19,171 nucleotides of DNA from JBBQSU01 sp038234815 (GTDB lineage Bacteria; Planctomycetota; Phycisphaerae; Tepidisphaerales; Tepidisphaeraceae). Position 1 is the first letter of the stretch. Each line of letters starts with the position of its first letter. The notes beneath the pieces are model-generated. The model worked only from the letters and a program-made list of their open reading frames with translations. It was not told the DNA's origin and did no database searches. Position numbers and translations under genes: made by a program. Below are positions 5,790-15,496 of the stretch, in pieces. The stretch lies in NCBI GenBank assembly GCA_038234815.1, contig JBBQSU010000068.1, positions 1 through 19,171 of the forward strand, read 5' to 3'.

Positions 5790-7946
5790 TCAGTGCTTGA
5801 TGCCTTGGGCGTCAAACAACTCATCCAAACTCGGCCCGGCGACCATGTATTCAACGCGGCCATCGGCAAAAAGAATGTTGATCCCCTGCTCGTGATTGCT
5901 CATGTCTTCGTAGGCAACGATTGTTTCCAGTGCCATCGCGGTCGTTTTGCCCGCCGCGACATAGTGGTAGTGACTGTGTTGAGCCACCCACTTTGCGCCT
6001 TCAGCGTTCGATTGGCCGCGGAGATTGGCGGGCAGTTCTTCGGGCGTACCGGGGCAGATGAAGACCTCGGGGCCGATGTCCTGAGTCTTGACTAATTCGG
6101 CAATGTCCGGTGGATATTTGCCCTTGTGCTCATTGGCGTACATCAGGCAGGCCTGGCCGATTTGCCGGAGATTCGACGCGCACTTCACGCGATTGGCGGT
6201 CTCGCGGGAACGAGAGAGGGAGGGGAGGGCGATGGAAGTCAAAAGTCCGGCCTGCCCCACCGATGCGGCCGCGAGGCTGCCTCCGCCGCTGAAAAGCACG
6301 CTGCCGGGGAATGGGCCGACGGTCTTGCTGTGCCAGCCCGTGTCATCGCTCCAGCTTACGCCGCCGGCCGGGGCAAGCAGCGGAAGGATTTTCTTCAGTT
6401 GGGGCAGCACCATCGCGGGGGAATCCAGCCCGAACATATCGCCGAACCCCAGATACATGCGCGACAAAAACAACAGCGACGTGTAGGCATCGGTCGCGGT
6501 CTTGGGCAGATCGAAAAACGCCACCGACGATGGGTTGGCCTGACCAAGGTCTTGCAGCAGTTTCTGGTAATCCGGGTTGTCGAGGATCGACTTGCCCTTG
6601 GCTGCGACGTGCTCGGCCGCCGACACCGCCACTTGTGGATAAAGCGACAGATAAAGATTGCCATCCCGGATCACCCAACTCGGACCGACGAAGGGCACGG
6701 CCAGATAATGCACGGTGGTATCGCCCACCTTTTCCTGCTTGAATTGAATCGTCATTTTCTGCCGCGAGGCGAACGATCGCATGAGGTTGTTGGCCATGAG
6801 CTCGACTTGGCCGAGGGTTTTTTCAAGTCGGTTGGCGTCGCGCAGGCGATTGACCAGCACATAGCCGAGCATACCGTTTCCGCCGACTTGCGGATCAAGA
6901 TAAAGCGCCCACTGGCTACCCAACGGATTGAGCAGATCATCATGCAGATCGAACCCGGTCTGCTCATTGAACTCCGCCACGCCGGAATCGAAATTTTGCT
7001 GGAGCTTTGGATCAAACTCTCCCAGCCCGGCGCGAATCTTTGTGTAGAGGCCGGCAAGATCGAGCTGCCCGGCCGCCAGCACGGTGGAGGTCACCGGCGC
7101 GGCCGAAAGGATTTCCTTTGATAGCGGTCCGTCGTCGAACCAGGTGAGCAGCCCCCTGCGTGGCGACGGTGCCGCGATGAACGCGCGATCGGTCCAGTCG
7201 GCCTCGGTGAACCCGCCGGTAAAAATCGCGTAGTCCAGACCGTCGAGGCCGAGCGCAGTCGTGACCTTTCGCGCGCTTTTGTTGTTGCGATCGGATTCCG
7301 CAAGATCGTCGGCGATCATCTTCAAGAGCGCATGGCCATCGAGATAGGCCAGATAGACGGAGTCGGCCTGTGTCTGCTCAATTGCTTTCTTGAAGCGAGC
7401 GTCCTGCGCCAGCGGAGCGATTTTCTCTTTCGTGCTGAAGGGGGTCTTGCCGATCTCCAGCACGACCAGCGAATCGACCTGCATGGCCTGGATCGCGAAC
7501 GGGGTACGTCCGGCTTTTTGAATCAACTCGTTCAGGCGCGCCACCAGGGCCGGGGCATCGGCCTTGGCGTCGCAGAGAATGGCGATGCGCGGGGTCATCT
7601 GTCCGGGCCGGCTGCTGTCCACTCCGCCGAAATAAAACGCCGAAGTGTGATGAAACATCGGCTTGGCGAACGTGACCAGAAGATCGGTAAGCTCCTGTGC
7701 ATGGCGATCCGATTCGCCGATGCGCGCAAGCAAACCGGGGATCGACCGGTCGATCAGCTCGCGGATCGCTGAAGCATCGATGAATTTCTTCAGGCGGGTT
7801 TGGTCGTAGCCGGGGCCGAGTTCATCGACGCCCTTCCAGCCGACAAAGACGACCGCGTCGGCGGGCACGCGCTCGGAAAGCAACTGCGCGCGGCCGACGG
7901 AGGCAAAGAGAACAAGGGTCAGAAGGAAAGCGAGACATTTTTTCAT
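5790..7946 (-). CDS. secreted DUF3352-like protein with C-terminal H-X9-DG pseudopilin-type domain
   Basis: The start is ATG 7946, with AGGAGA seven bases upstream and a clean signal peptide (MKKCLAFLLTLVLFASVGRA), giving 718 aa. The frame is open for 219 codons further upstream but is not protein-like there. Residues about 25-545 are a large extracytoplasmic region beginning VPADAVVFVGW; its look is that of the poorly characterised DUF3352-type proteins, a tentative match. A Gly/Ser link (547-570) leads to ALPSLSRSRETANRVKCASN and LRQIGQACLMYANEHKGKYP. It ends with His685, nine residues, then Asp695-Gly696, the H-X9-DG signature of prepilin-associated proteins common in planctomycetes. The usual N-terminal prepilin peptide is missing from that domain. 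A role in surface or secretion machinery is inferred only. Confidence 0.8.
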   Translation of the reverse strand: MKKCLAFLLTLVLFASVGRAQLLSERVPADAVVFVGWKGVDELGPGYDQTRLKKFIDASAIRELIDRSIPGLLARIGESDRHAQELTDLLVTFAKPMFHHTSAFYFGGVDSSRPGQMTPRIAILCDAKADAPALVARLNELIQKAGRTPFAIQAMQVDSLVVLEIGKTPFSTKEKIAPLAQDARFKKAIEQTQADSVYLAYLDGHALLKMIADDLAESDRNNKSARKVTTALGLDGLDYAIFTGGFTEADWTDRAFIAAPSPRRGLLTWFDDGPLSKEILSAAPVTSTVLAAGQLDLAGLYTKIRAGLGEFDPKLQQNFDSGVAEFNEQTGFDLHDDLLNPLGSQWALYLDPQVGGNGMLGYVLVNRLRDANRLEKTLGQVELMANNLMRSFASRQKMTIQFKQEKVGDTTVHYLAVPFVGPSWVIRDGNLYLSLYPQVAVSAAEHVAAKGKSILDNPDYQKLLQDLGQANPSSVAFFDLPKTATDAYTSLLFLSRMYLGFGDMFGLDSPAMVLPQLKKILPLLAPAGGVSWSDDTGWHSKTVGPFPGSVLFSGGGSLAAASVGQAGLLTSIALPSLSRSRETANRVKCASNLRQIGQACLMYANEHKGKYPPDIAELVKTQDIGPEVFICPGTPEELPANLRGQSNAEGAKWVAQHSHYHYVAAGKTTAMALETIVAYEDMSNHEQGINILFADGRVEYMVAGPSLDELFDAQGIKH

Positions 7947-8310
7947 GGCAAATCTCCTGAGATGAAGGCTTATCAAGGTAGAGGCAATGTCATAAATTGC
8001 AATCAGGCCTCCGGTGCCTCGGATGATTTTGGGGTGAAGCGCGTAGTCGAAGTGACGCCGCACTCTGGCCCGCGAATCACCGGGAAACACTGACGCGGGG
8101 ATCATCAACAAAGCGCTGCGCGATGGTCCTCTCCCAGCCGGGTGTGGCGGAGCGGGAAACGGCCGACCGCGATTTGGGGTTGCCCGTCGTCTCCAGGACC
8201 TTGGCTGCCCATGGACACTCTTTTTTATACACACTTGGGTGTCCCGGGGCAGATTTCGTCGAATTTCAGGCAAATTTGCATATTTGGCGCCTGTTTGAAT
8301 AGAAAAAGGG

Positions 8311-8376
8311 GGTCCAAAGGGGGTCCCAAAGAGGTCCCTTTGGGGTCCCATGGGTGTCACGGAGAGGTCGTTTCCG
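8311..8376. repeat. six 11-nt phased units starting GGTC
   Basis: GGTCC begins exactly at 8311, 8322, 8333 and 8344. Degenerate units TGTCA at 8355 and GGTCG at 8366 keep the same 11-nt register. Within the array CCCAAAG (8325-8331) and CTTTGGG (8338-8344) form a perfect 7-bp hairpin with a 6-nt loop. An 11-bp period puts the motif on nearly one face of the helix, as in iterated protein-binding sites; the function is inferred. Confidence 0.7.
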
Positions 8377-8602
8377 AGTCCGGCGGGGTGCTGGGAAGGT
8401 CCGGTTCGTTGCGACCCTCGGATGCCGTCAAGAAAAGTAAGCCTTGCGGTGAAAACGCACGCGACTTGACGGGCAATCGAGGTTGCAGGTCCGGCTTTGC
8501 CCGACGATTCCCCGCATCCCCACGCGAGGCCGCGCAGTGAATGCACCCCACAAGCCCGCGCGGATGGATCGATCACCATGACAATGGACTGGGTATTGGT
8601 CA

Positions 8603-8616
8603 TAAGAATACTCCTC
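8603..8616 (-). promoter_or_regulatory. orphan ribosome-binding-site-like sequence before an ATG
   Basis: Read on the minus strand, GAGGAG is followed seven bases later by ATG at 8603. This is a good-looking initiation signal, but the frame that follows (in phase with the 718-aa gene) is not protein-like, and a second frame from 8551 is no better. It may be a leftover start of a decayed gene or a leader peptide. Confidence 0.3.
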
Positions 8617-8617
8617 T

Positions 8618-8639
8618 ACCCTTAAGGGGCTTTAAGGGT
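8618..8639. other. perfect 8-bp hairpin
   Basis: ACCCTTAA at 8618-8625 and TTAAGGGT at 8632-8639 form a perfect stem with a 6-nt loop. It lies immediately upstream of the orphan ribosome-binding-like signal at 8603-8616 on the minus strand. It could be an operator or an RNA stem in a minus-strand leader. Confidence 0.6.
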
Positions 8640-8645
8640 CGCCGG

Positions 8646-8671
8646 TGCGCGAATGGGCGCTTTTTCGCGCA
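8646..8671. other. perfect 8-bp hairpin
   Basis: TGCGCGAA at 8646-8653 pairs with TTCGCGCA at 8664-8671 around a 10-nt loop. Its GC core and GGGCGCTTT loop resemble the larger stem at 8759-8788, so the two may be related copies of one element. Confidence 0.6.
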
Positions 8672-8673
8672 AC

Positions 8674-8687
8674 TTGGAGTGCTCCAA
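8674..8687. promoter_or_regulatory. TTGGAG-TG-CTCCAA palindrome, operator-like
   Basis: Two 6-bp arms are separated by 2 bp (8674-8679 and 8682-8687), a layout typical of a dimeric regulator site. It lies at the edge of the AT-rich island in the divergent region. The cognate protein is unknown. Confidence 0.4.
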
Positions 8688-8703
8688 AATGCATTTAAAT
8701 TAT

Positions 8704-8733
8704 TTCAGTTAAACGAGTTGTAAAAAATATTAT
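8704..8733 (+). promoter_or_regulatory. candidate promoter facing the histidine kinase gene
   Basis: TTCAGT at 8704-8709 and TATTAT at 8728-8733 (five of six matches to the -10 consensus) are 18 bp apart in the AT-rich island. A transcript from here would have a leader of about 250 nt containing the stem at 8759-8788. The -35 match is weak. Confidence 0.25.
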
Positions 8734-8753
8734 TTTTTTTCGGAACGGGTCAA
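8724..8753 (-). promoter_or_regulatory. candidate promoter facing the secreted-protein gene
   Basis: On the minus strand TTGACC (8753-8748) matches the -35 consensus at five of six positions and is followed after 18 bp by TATTTT (8729-8724). It overlaps the candidate plus-strand promoter, and would give a transcript that starts with the stems at 8618-8671. Confidence 0.3.
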
Positions 8754-8758
8754 ATCTT

Positions 8759-8788
8759 GGTGCGCTTTTTTGCGCCCAAAAGCGCACC
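8759..8788. other. perfect 11-bp inverted repeat
   Basis: GGTGCGCTTTT at 8759-8769 pairs exactly with AAAAGCGCACC at 8778-8788 around an 8-nt loop. It is the strongest stem in the intergenic region and is not followed by a T-run on the plus strand beyond a short ACTTTTT. It could be a terminator, a leader structure or a REP-like element. Confidence 0.65.
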
Positions 8789-8990
8789 ACTTTTTCCCGC
8801 CCCTCCCTGGGCCGCAACTGCGGACGGTGACCGCGACCGGGAGTGATAAAGGATGCGGCACTCCATCGGGGCGTCCAAACCACCGATCCGATCCGCCACA
8901 ACCAGGCGTTGCAGCCGATTATCTGACGTGCTGCTGCTTCACTAGGGCTTGGAATCGGCCGATGGAATCCTTGGAAGTGACTGTTGTGCC

Positions 8991-11303
<2,313 letters not shown>

Positions 11304-11316
11304 CGCCGAAGCATTC

Positions 11317-11751
11317 TCAGCCCTGGGGCGGGCGAAGTTGCCAACTGGCGTGGGTGTATTCCATCAGTTCGATGGGATTGCCGTCGGGGTCGTTGGTCCA
11401 GCTTTGAAAGCTTTGATCCATGCCCGTGCGGATGGGCGAGAGTTTCACTCCGCGAGCTTCCAGACTGGCCACCAGGTCCTTCAGGCCGGTTACTTCCAGG
11501 CAGAAGTGATTGAGCCGATTTCCCCCCTTAAGGGTTTCAGGCGCTCCGCTGCCCCACTGCTTGTGCTTGCCGAGGCGGTCGAAAATTTCGATGAAAGTCG
11601 AGTCGCCGCAGCCGAGGTAATAGCCGAAAATCTCCCCGTCCTTGTTGCGAAAATCGAATTGCCGGATCAGGCCCAGTTTCTGGGTATAGAACTCCAGAAG
11701 GACATCGAGTTGATCACTGACAATACAGAGGTGGGCCAGTTTGCGGATCAT
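11317..11751 (-). CDS. glyoxalase/VOC-superfamily metalloprotein
   Basis: The start is ATG 11751, with GGAG seven bases upstream, giving 144 aa, the usual length for a two-module VOC protein. The longer frame to 11928 only crosses the divergent promoter region. The first beta-alpha-beta module starts IRKLAHLCIVSDQLDVLLEF and holds His7 and Glu55 (FIEIF). The second starts GGNRLNHFCLEVTGL and holds His82 and Glu128 in DPDGNPIELME. This His/Glu/His/Glu set is the divalent metal site of glyoxalase I and related lyases and dioxygenases. The substrate cannot be assigned from the sequence. Its end lies 13 bp from the end of the convergent kinase gene and it is divergent from the DciA-like gene. Confidence 0.88.
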   Translation of the reverse strand: MIRKLAHLCIVSDQLDVLLEFYTQKLGLIRQFDFRNKDGEIFGYYLGCGDSTFIEIFDRLGKHKQWGSGAPETLKGGNRLNHFCLEVTGLKDLVASLEARGVKLSPIRTGMDQSFQSWTNDPDGNPIELMEYTHASWQLRPPQG

Positions 11752-11776
11752 GATTGCGCTCCGGTGAAAGCGCGCG

Positions 11777-11806
11777 ATTCTATCGTGACCGCGGGGGAGG
11801 CACCAA
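11777..11806 (-). promoter_or_regulatory. candidate sigma70-type promoter for the VOC gene
   Basis: On the minus strand TTGGTG (11806-11801) and TAGAAT (11782-11777, five of six matches) are 18 bp apart. The expected start point gives a leader of about 20 nt that contains the GGAG ribosome binding site. Confidence 0.4.
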
Positions 11807-11894
11807 CGGACCGGCCGCGGAAAAATAGTGATTCCCCGCTTTTGGACCTTGGGCAAAGAAGCACCCGCGGATAGGCTATCACGCTGGCCATTCG

Positions 11895-12299
11895 ATGCGA
11901 CCCAACACTCACCAGTTCGATGCTGCACTGCGTCGCCTGACCAAATTCAAGCAGGTGCAGCATCCCAGCGCCACGCCCATTTCCGAGCCGCTGGTGGCAT
12001 TCTTTAAGCATTCGGTGCAGAAGCGGCAAACGCGTTTTGCCGACATCGCTCGGGCGTGGACGGTGCTGGTGCCCGAGACGCTCAATACCCACTGCGCGCT
12101 GGAATCATTTGCCAAAGGGTCGCTCACCGTGCTGGTGGACAGTTCCCCGCATCTTTACGAACTCAAGCAGCTCTTGCTTTCGGGTCTGCAAAAGCAACTG
12201 ATGCTGGCTTGCAAGGCGACGGGCTTGAAAAAGATCAACCTGAAACCCGGGCGATGGTACGACGGGGATTCACCGGAAACGGGCAAGTTGCAGTTTTGA
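11895..12299 (+). CDS. DciA-like (DUF721) protein, probable replicative helicase loader
   Basis: The 134-aa protein starts at ATG 11895. The family core is clear: a first helix region (IARAWTVLVPETLNTHC), then the strand-helix unit GSLTVLVDSSPHLYELKQLL followed by LSGLQKQLMLACKATGLKKI. This matches the DUF721/DciA pattern of a KH-like fold. DciA proteins load or stimulate the DnaB helicase in bacteria that lack DnaC or DnaI loaders, which fits a planctomycete. It is a short family member without a long N-terminal extension. No obvious Shine-Dalgarno precedes the ATG. The palindrome GATAGGCTATC at 11870-11880 sits just upstream and could be a regulator site. The role in this organism is inferred from the family. 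Confidence 0.8.
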   Translation: MRPNTHQFDAALRRLTKFKQVQHPSATPISEPLVAFFKHSVQKRQTRFADIARAWTVLVPETLNTHCALESFAKGSLTVLVDSSPHLYELKQLLLSGLQKQLMLACKATGLKKINLKPGRWYDGDSPETGKLQF

Positions 12300-12342
12300 A
12301 ACGCCGGGTCTACCGCACGCGGTGGCATGGGCCAGAAACCAG

Positions 12343-12999
12343 CTACGGGCGAAACGTCACTCCCAGATAGAAATTCAACCCGTCGTTCTGCACGTCAGAA
12401 TTAAAGTAGAACAGTCGATTGCTGAGCAGCGCGTAGCGCACCCCGCCGCGCAGATAAAGGGTCTTGGTCATGGCGACTTCGGCACCGAGGCCGATCTGGG
12501 CCAAAACCGTATTGAAACTGCCATCGGAATCAGGAAATCGATGGCGGTGCGTCATCCCGCCGAAGCTGGCATCGACAAAAAGCGAATGCACCGGCGAAGT
12601 GTTGAACCGGTAACGGGAAAACAGGTCGCCGCCGAGGGCACGCACCCCGCCGCCGTCATGGTGTGTTTCCTTCGGCGGGGGTGACGGCTCTTGTGATGAC
12701 TCGTCGTTGTTGCACGTCGTTCCCCCGGCTGCGGCCACCAACGCGATCGGCGCTTCCCATGTGCTGAACAATTCTCCGCCGATCGACCAACGCGGCGCGA
12801 TCACACGTTCCATGCTGATATTGAGGGTAGACAACTCTCCCTTGTGCGAACCGAATGGCGATAGATAGGCCGTGTCGATGGCCAAGGCCAGATCACCGGT
12901 CTTAATCGGTGGTTCGGCCCGCAACATACCCGCTGGCAGCAGAGCAATGACCGGAATCAACCAGCACCAGCTAACCCCGGGACGATGCGAGCCTTTCAT
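12343..12999 (-). CDS. outer-membrane beta-barrel-like protein
   Basis: The start is ATG 12999 (218 aa), preceding a signal peptide MKGSHRPGVSWCWLIPVIAL with cleavage near MLRA/EPP. The mature protein alternates hydrophobic and polar residues in short strands ended by aromatics (LSTLNISMERVIAPRWSIGG; DLFSRYRFNTSPVHSLFVDA; YLRGGVRYALLSNRLFYFNS; LNFYLGVTF). This is the pattern of a small eight-stranded barrel such as OmpW, opacity or PagL types. A loop near residues 100-125 is rich in Pro, Glu and His. Conserved catalytic His-Ser residues of PagL cannot be confirmed by eye, so I do not call an enzyme. It is divergent from asnB and convergent with the DciA-like gene. Confidence 0.6.
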   Translation of the reverse strand: MKGSHRPGVSWCWLIPVIALLPAGMLRAEPPIKTGDLALAIDTAYLSPFGSHKGELSTLNISMERVIAPRWSIGGELFSTWEAPIALVAAAGGTTCNNDESSQEPSPPPKETHHDGGGVRALGGDLFSRYRFNTSPVHSLFVDASFGGMTHRHRFPDSDGSFNTVLAQIGLGAEVAMTKTLYLRGGVRYALLSNRLFYFNSDVQNDGLNFYLGVTFRP

Positions 13000-13007
13000 G
13001 CCTGGCA

Positions 13008-13035
13008 AGTATATCGGCGGGCCACAGTCTGGCAA
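13008..13035 (-). promoter_or_regulatory. strong sigma70-like promoter giving an apparently leaderless mRNA
   Basis: On the minus strand TTGCCA (13035-13030) and TATACT (13013-13008) each match consensus at five of six positions with a 16-bp spacer. The ATG of the beta-barrel gene lies only 8 nt after the -10, so transcription would start at or within a base or two of the start codon. The gene also lacks a Shine-Dalgarno at a normal distance. Confidence 0.45.
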
Positions 13036-13091
13036 TTTCTCGGGAAGGATGCCGGTAGTGTATCGCGCGCCGAAAGATTATCCTTTGCTGC

Positions 13092-15044
13092 ATGTGTGGT
13101 TTTGCCGGAATCGTCGCTTGGGATCAGGGGCATCGTCTTTCCCATTCGGTGCTTGAGAAAATGTCGGCCCGGCTGGCCCATCGTGGTCCGGACGGCGCGG
13201 GTCTGCGGCTGAATCACGACGAAGAAGTCCGTCACGACCGCCCGCAGGTTGGGCTGGTGCACCGCCGGCTGGCCATTCTCGATCCCGACCCGCGGTCCGA
13301 TCAGCCTTTCACGGACGGCCAGGGTCGTTGGCTGGTCTTTAATGGCGAGATATACAACTTCCGCGAATTGCGCGGCACCTTGCAGAAGCTGGATTCGTCG
13401 TATCAATGGAAAACGACTGGCGACACCGAGGTACTGCTGCGCGCTTTTGCGCAATGGGGGCCGGCGTGTGTCAAACATCTCAATGGCATGTTCGCGTTTG
13501 CCGTGTGGGACGATCGGAATCGCTCGCTATTCATGGCCCGGGACCGCATGGGCCAGAAACCGCTCTTCTGGGCGATGGAGCCTCGGGCCGCAGGCATGAA
13601 CGCCTCCACCGGCGCGCCCATGGCGATCGCATTCGCCTCTGAACTGGGCGCGCTGCACGCGGTCCCCTGGTTTAATGCCCTGACCAATTATGGCGCGCTG
13701 GCCGACTATCTTTGCTGGGGATACATCCCTTCACCGGCCACGATTTACGATTCGGTTTATAAACTGGCCCCCGCCGAGACGCTCACCATCAGTTTCGAAA
13801 AAGGTTTGCAGACTGACGAGTATTTCAATCCCAATTTGCCCGAAGAGGACGCTGCCGACATCAACGAAACGACGGCCATCACGCGCACGCGGAAGCTGGT
13901 GGAGCAGGCGGTGGCGCGGCAGCTGGTTTCTGACGTTCCGGTGGGCTGCTTTTTGTCAGGCGGGATCGACAGCTCGATTATCGCGCTGGCGATGCGGCAG
14001 GCCGTGCCGAAGGATCAGCCGGTCTACACTTTTTCAATCGGATTTGGCGACCGGAAGTACGACGAAACCCCCTTCGCCGCCGAGGTGGCCAGACACTTGG
14101 GCACCACGCACCAGGAGTTTATTGTCTCTCCGAATGTCGCCGATGATCTGCCGAAACTGGCGGCGGTATTTGGCGAGCCGTTTGCCGATTCTTCTGCGCT
14201 GCCGACGCATTATCTCTCACGCCAGACGCGACAAAGCGTGAAAGTGGCCTTGAGTGGCGACGGCGGGGACGAACTCTTTGGGGGTTACGATCGCTATCGC
14301 GCAATGGCGTTTACCGAGCGCTGGGCGGGGATGCTTGGCGGGCCTGTGCGGTCGGTCGTGTCCAAGCTGCCCGGCACTCATCCCAAGGCGTTCACGACAC
14401 GGCTGAAGCGCATGTTGGCCGGGGTCGATCTTCCTCCGCCGGCCCGATATGCCAGCTATCAGCGGCTGTTTGACGCCCGGCAGTTGCAGAAACTGATCTC
14501 GGCGGCATTCCTGGAACAGACCAACTTGAGCGCGCAGTGGCTGGTGCTGGAGTTTGATCGCTGGACCGCCGGTCGGGACGTTGTGCAGACCGCGCTGGCG
14601 GTGGATCGATCGACGTATCTTCCGCACGACCTGCTGACCAAGCTGGACCGGGCGTCGATGCTGCACGCGCTTGAAGTGCGCAGCCCGTTCATGGACCCGG
14701 ACTTGGTTCGATTTGCCGCAGGGTTGAACGCCAAAATGTTGCTGGACGGTGGCCCCAAGCGACTGTTGCGAAAGGCGTTCAGTTCCGACCTGCCCCGACG
14801 GGTTTTTAGCCGGCCCAAGATGGGCTTTGCCGTGCCGATGGGCCATTGGCTACGCGGGCCGCTGCGGTCCCTGTTACACGATGCACTGTTTGCCCAGCAG
14901 TCGTTTTGCTCGACCCATTTCGCCCGCCCCGCTGTGGAGCGCATGATAGAACAGCACGAGCACAAGGAAGTCGATCACTCCCAGCGGTTATATGCTTTGC
15001 TTATGCTGGAACTGTGGCACACCGGTTCAACCGATGCCGGGTGA
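13092..15044 (+). CDS. asnB: asparagine synthetase, glutamine-hydrolysing
   Basis: The 650-aa protein starts at ATG 13092, so that Cys2 (MCGFAGIVAW) becomes the N-terminal nucleophile after Met removal. The class II glutaminase domain shows LAHRGPDG (29-36), HRRLAILD (57-64), NGEIYNF (84-90) and GDTEVLLRAF (110-119), all expected for glutamine binding. The synthetase domain has the ATP pyrophosphatase loop SGGIDSS (289-295), SIGFGDRKYDET and SGDGGDELFGGYDRY (388-402). It makes asparagine from aspartate, glutamine and ATP in the cytoplasm. Related amidotransferases act in polysaccharide or secondary-metabolite clusters, but nothing of that kind is adjacent. There is no clear Shine-Dalgarno. 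It is divergent from the beta-barrel gene and convergent with gatC. Confidence 0.95.
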   Translation: MCGFAGIVAWDQGHRLSHSVLEKMSARLAHRGPDGAGLRLNHDEEVRHDRPQVGLVHRRLAILDPDPRSDQPFTDGQGRWLVFNGEIYNFRELRGTLQKLDSSYQWKTTGDTEVLLRAFAQWGPACVKHLNGMFAFAVWDDRNRSLFMARDRMGQKPLFWAMEPRAAGMNASTGAPMAIAFASELGALHAVPWFNALTNYGALADYLCWGYIPSPATIYDSVYKLAPAETLTISFEKGLQTDEYFNPNLPEEDAADINETTAITRTRKLVEQAVARQLVSDVPVGCFLSGGIDSSIIALAMRQAVPKDQPVYTFSIGFGDRKYDETPFAAEVARHLGTTHQEFIVSPNVADDLPKLAAVFGEPFADSSALPTHYLSRQTRQSVKVALSGDGGDELFGGYDRYRAMAFTERWAGMLGGPVRSVVSKLPGTHPKAFTTRLKRMLAGVDLPPPARYASYQRLFDARQLQKLISAAFLEQTNLSAQWLVLEFDRWTAGRDVVQTALAVDRSTYLPHDLLTKLDRASMLHALEVRSPFMDPDLVRFAAGLNAKMLLDGGPKRLLRKAFSSDLPRRVFSRPKMGFAVPMGHWLRGPLRSLLHDALFAQQSFCSTHFARPAVERMIEQHEHKEVDHSQRLYALLMLELWHTGSTDAG

Positions 15045-15103
15045 TTCTGATTGGAGGAGAGGCGGGAGACCCGTGGGCCGGGGTAAACCAAGTCGTCTAG
15101 CGA

Positions 15104-15412
15104 TCATCCGGACGAATCTTCGTCCCCGCCGATGATTTTCGGCACCCGGAAGAACCGCCCATCGACATCGGGCGCATTCTGCAAAACCATTTCGACCGGC
15201 AGGCTCGGTTCAACAACGTCCTCGCGGAGGACATTTTTGAGCGGCAGCGCGTGCGCCATCGGTTCGACGTTTGTCACGTCAACTTCACTGATTTTTTCGA
15301 CGTAGCCAAGGATCGATTCGAGCTGGGCCGTGAGGCGCACGAGATGGGCGTCGTCGAGCGACAACCGGGCGAGCTTGGCGACGTGCCTGACGTTATCCAG
15401 TGACAGGGGCAT
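15104..15412 (-). CDS. gatC: Asp-tRNA(Asn)/Glu-tRNA(Gln) amidotransferase subunit C
   Basis: The start is ATG 15412 (102 aa), the normal length for GatC; the frame upstream to 15493 is not conserved in the family. The family signature is complete: VRHVAKLARLSLDD, then LESILGYVEKISEVDVTNVE, then PMAHALPLKNVLREDVVEPS and the tail APDVDGRFFRVPKII. GatC is the small subunit that holds GatA and GatB together in the complex converting mischarged Glu-tRNA(Gln) or Asp-tRNA(Asn) to the amide form. gatA and gatB are not next to it in this window. It lies 84 bp after rpmB on the same strand and probably shares its transcript. It lacks an obvious Shine-Dalgarno. Confidence 0.95.
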   Translation of the reverse strand: MPLSLDNVRHVAKLARLSLDDAHLVRLTAQLESILGYVEKISEVDVTNVEPMAHALPLKNVLREDVVEPSLPVEMVLQNAPDVDGRFFRVPKIIGGDEDSSG

Positions 15413-15496
15413 TGGAACGCACGATTGGAAATTAACGCATGTACCAACCCGACGAAACAGATTCTCTCGCTTGGCCGGGCTGACCGGGATCAAACC

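Larger units (their letters stand above)
7947..8990. other. 1-kb divergent intergenic region without a convincing gene
   Basis: Between the divergent secreted-protein gene (-) and histidine kinase gene (+), I find no ORF with protein-like composition and no tRNA or rRNA. The region holds an 11-nt phased GGTCC array at 8311-8376, four inverted repeats between 8618 and 8788, and an AT-rich island at about 8688-8757 that stands out from the GC-rich surroundings. Candidate promoter elements face both ways from the island. The part 7970-8300 shows nothing I can name. Confidence 0.7.

Noticed and set aside
6126..7121. 331-aa plus-strand frame opposite the 718-aa secreted protein gene
   Set aside because: Without motifs; the minus strand has a signal peptide, ribosome binding site and H-X9-DG domain.
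8357..8551. 64-aa minus-strand ORF in the intergenic region
   Set aside because: No Shine-Dalgarno and no family resemblance; it overlaps the other open frame and the phased array, so I do not call it a gene.
15045..15103. Search for a terminator between convergent asnB and gatC
   Set aside because: No stem longer than about 4 bp with a T-run is visible in this 59-bp gap.
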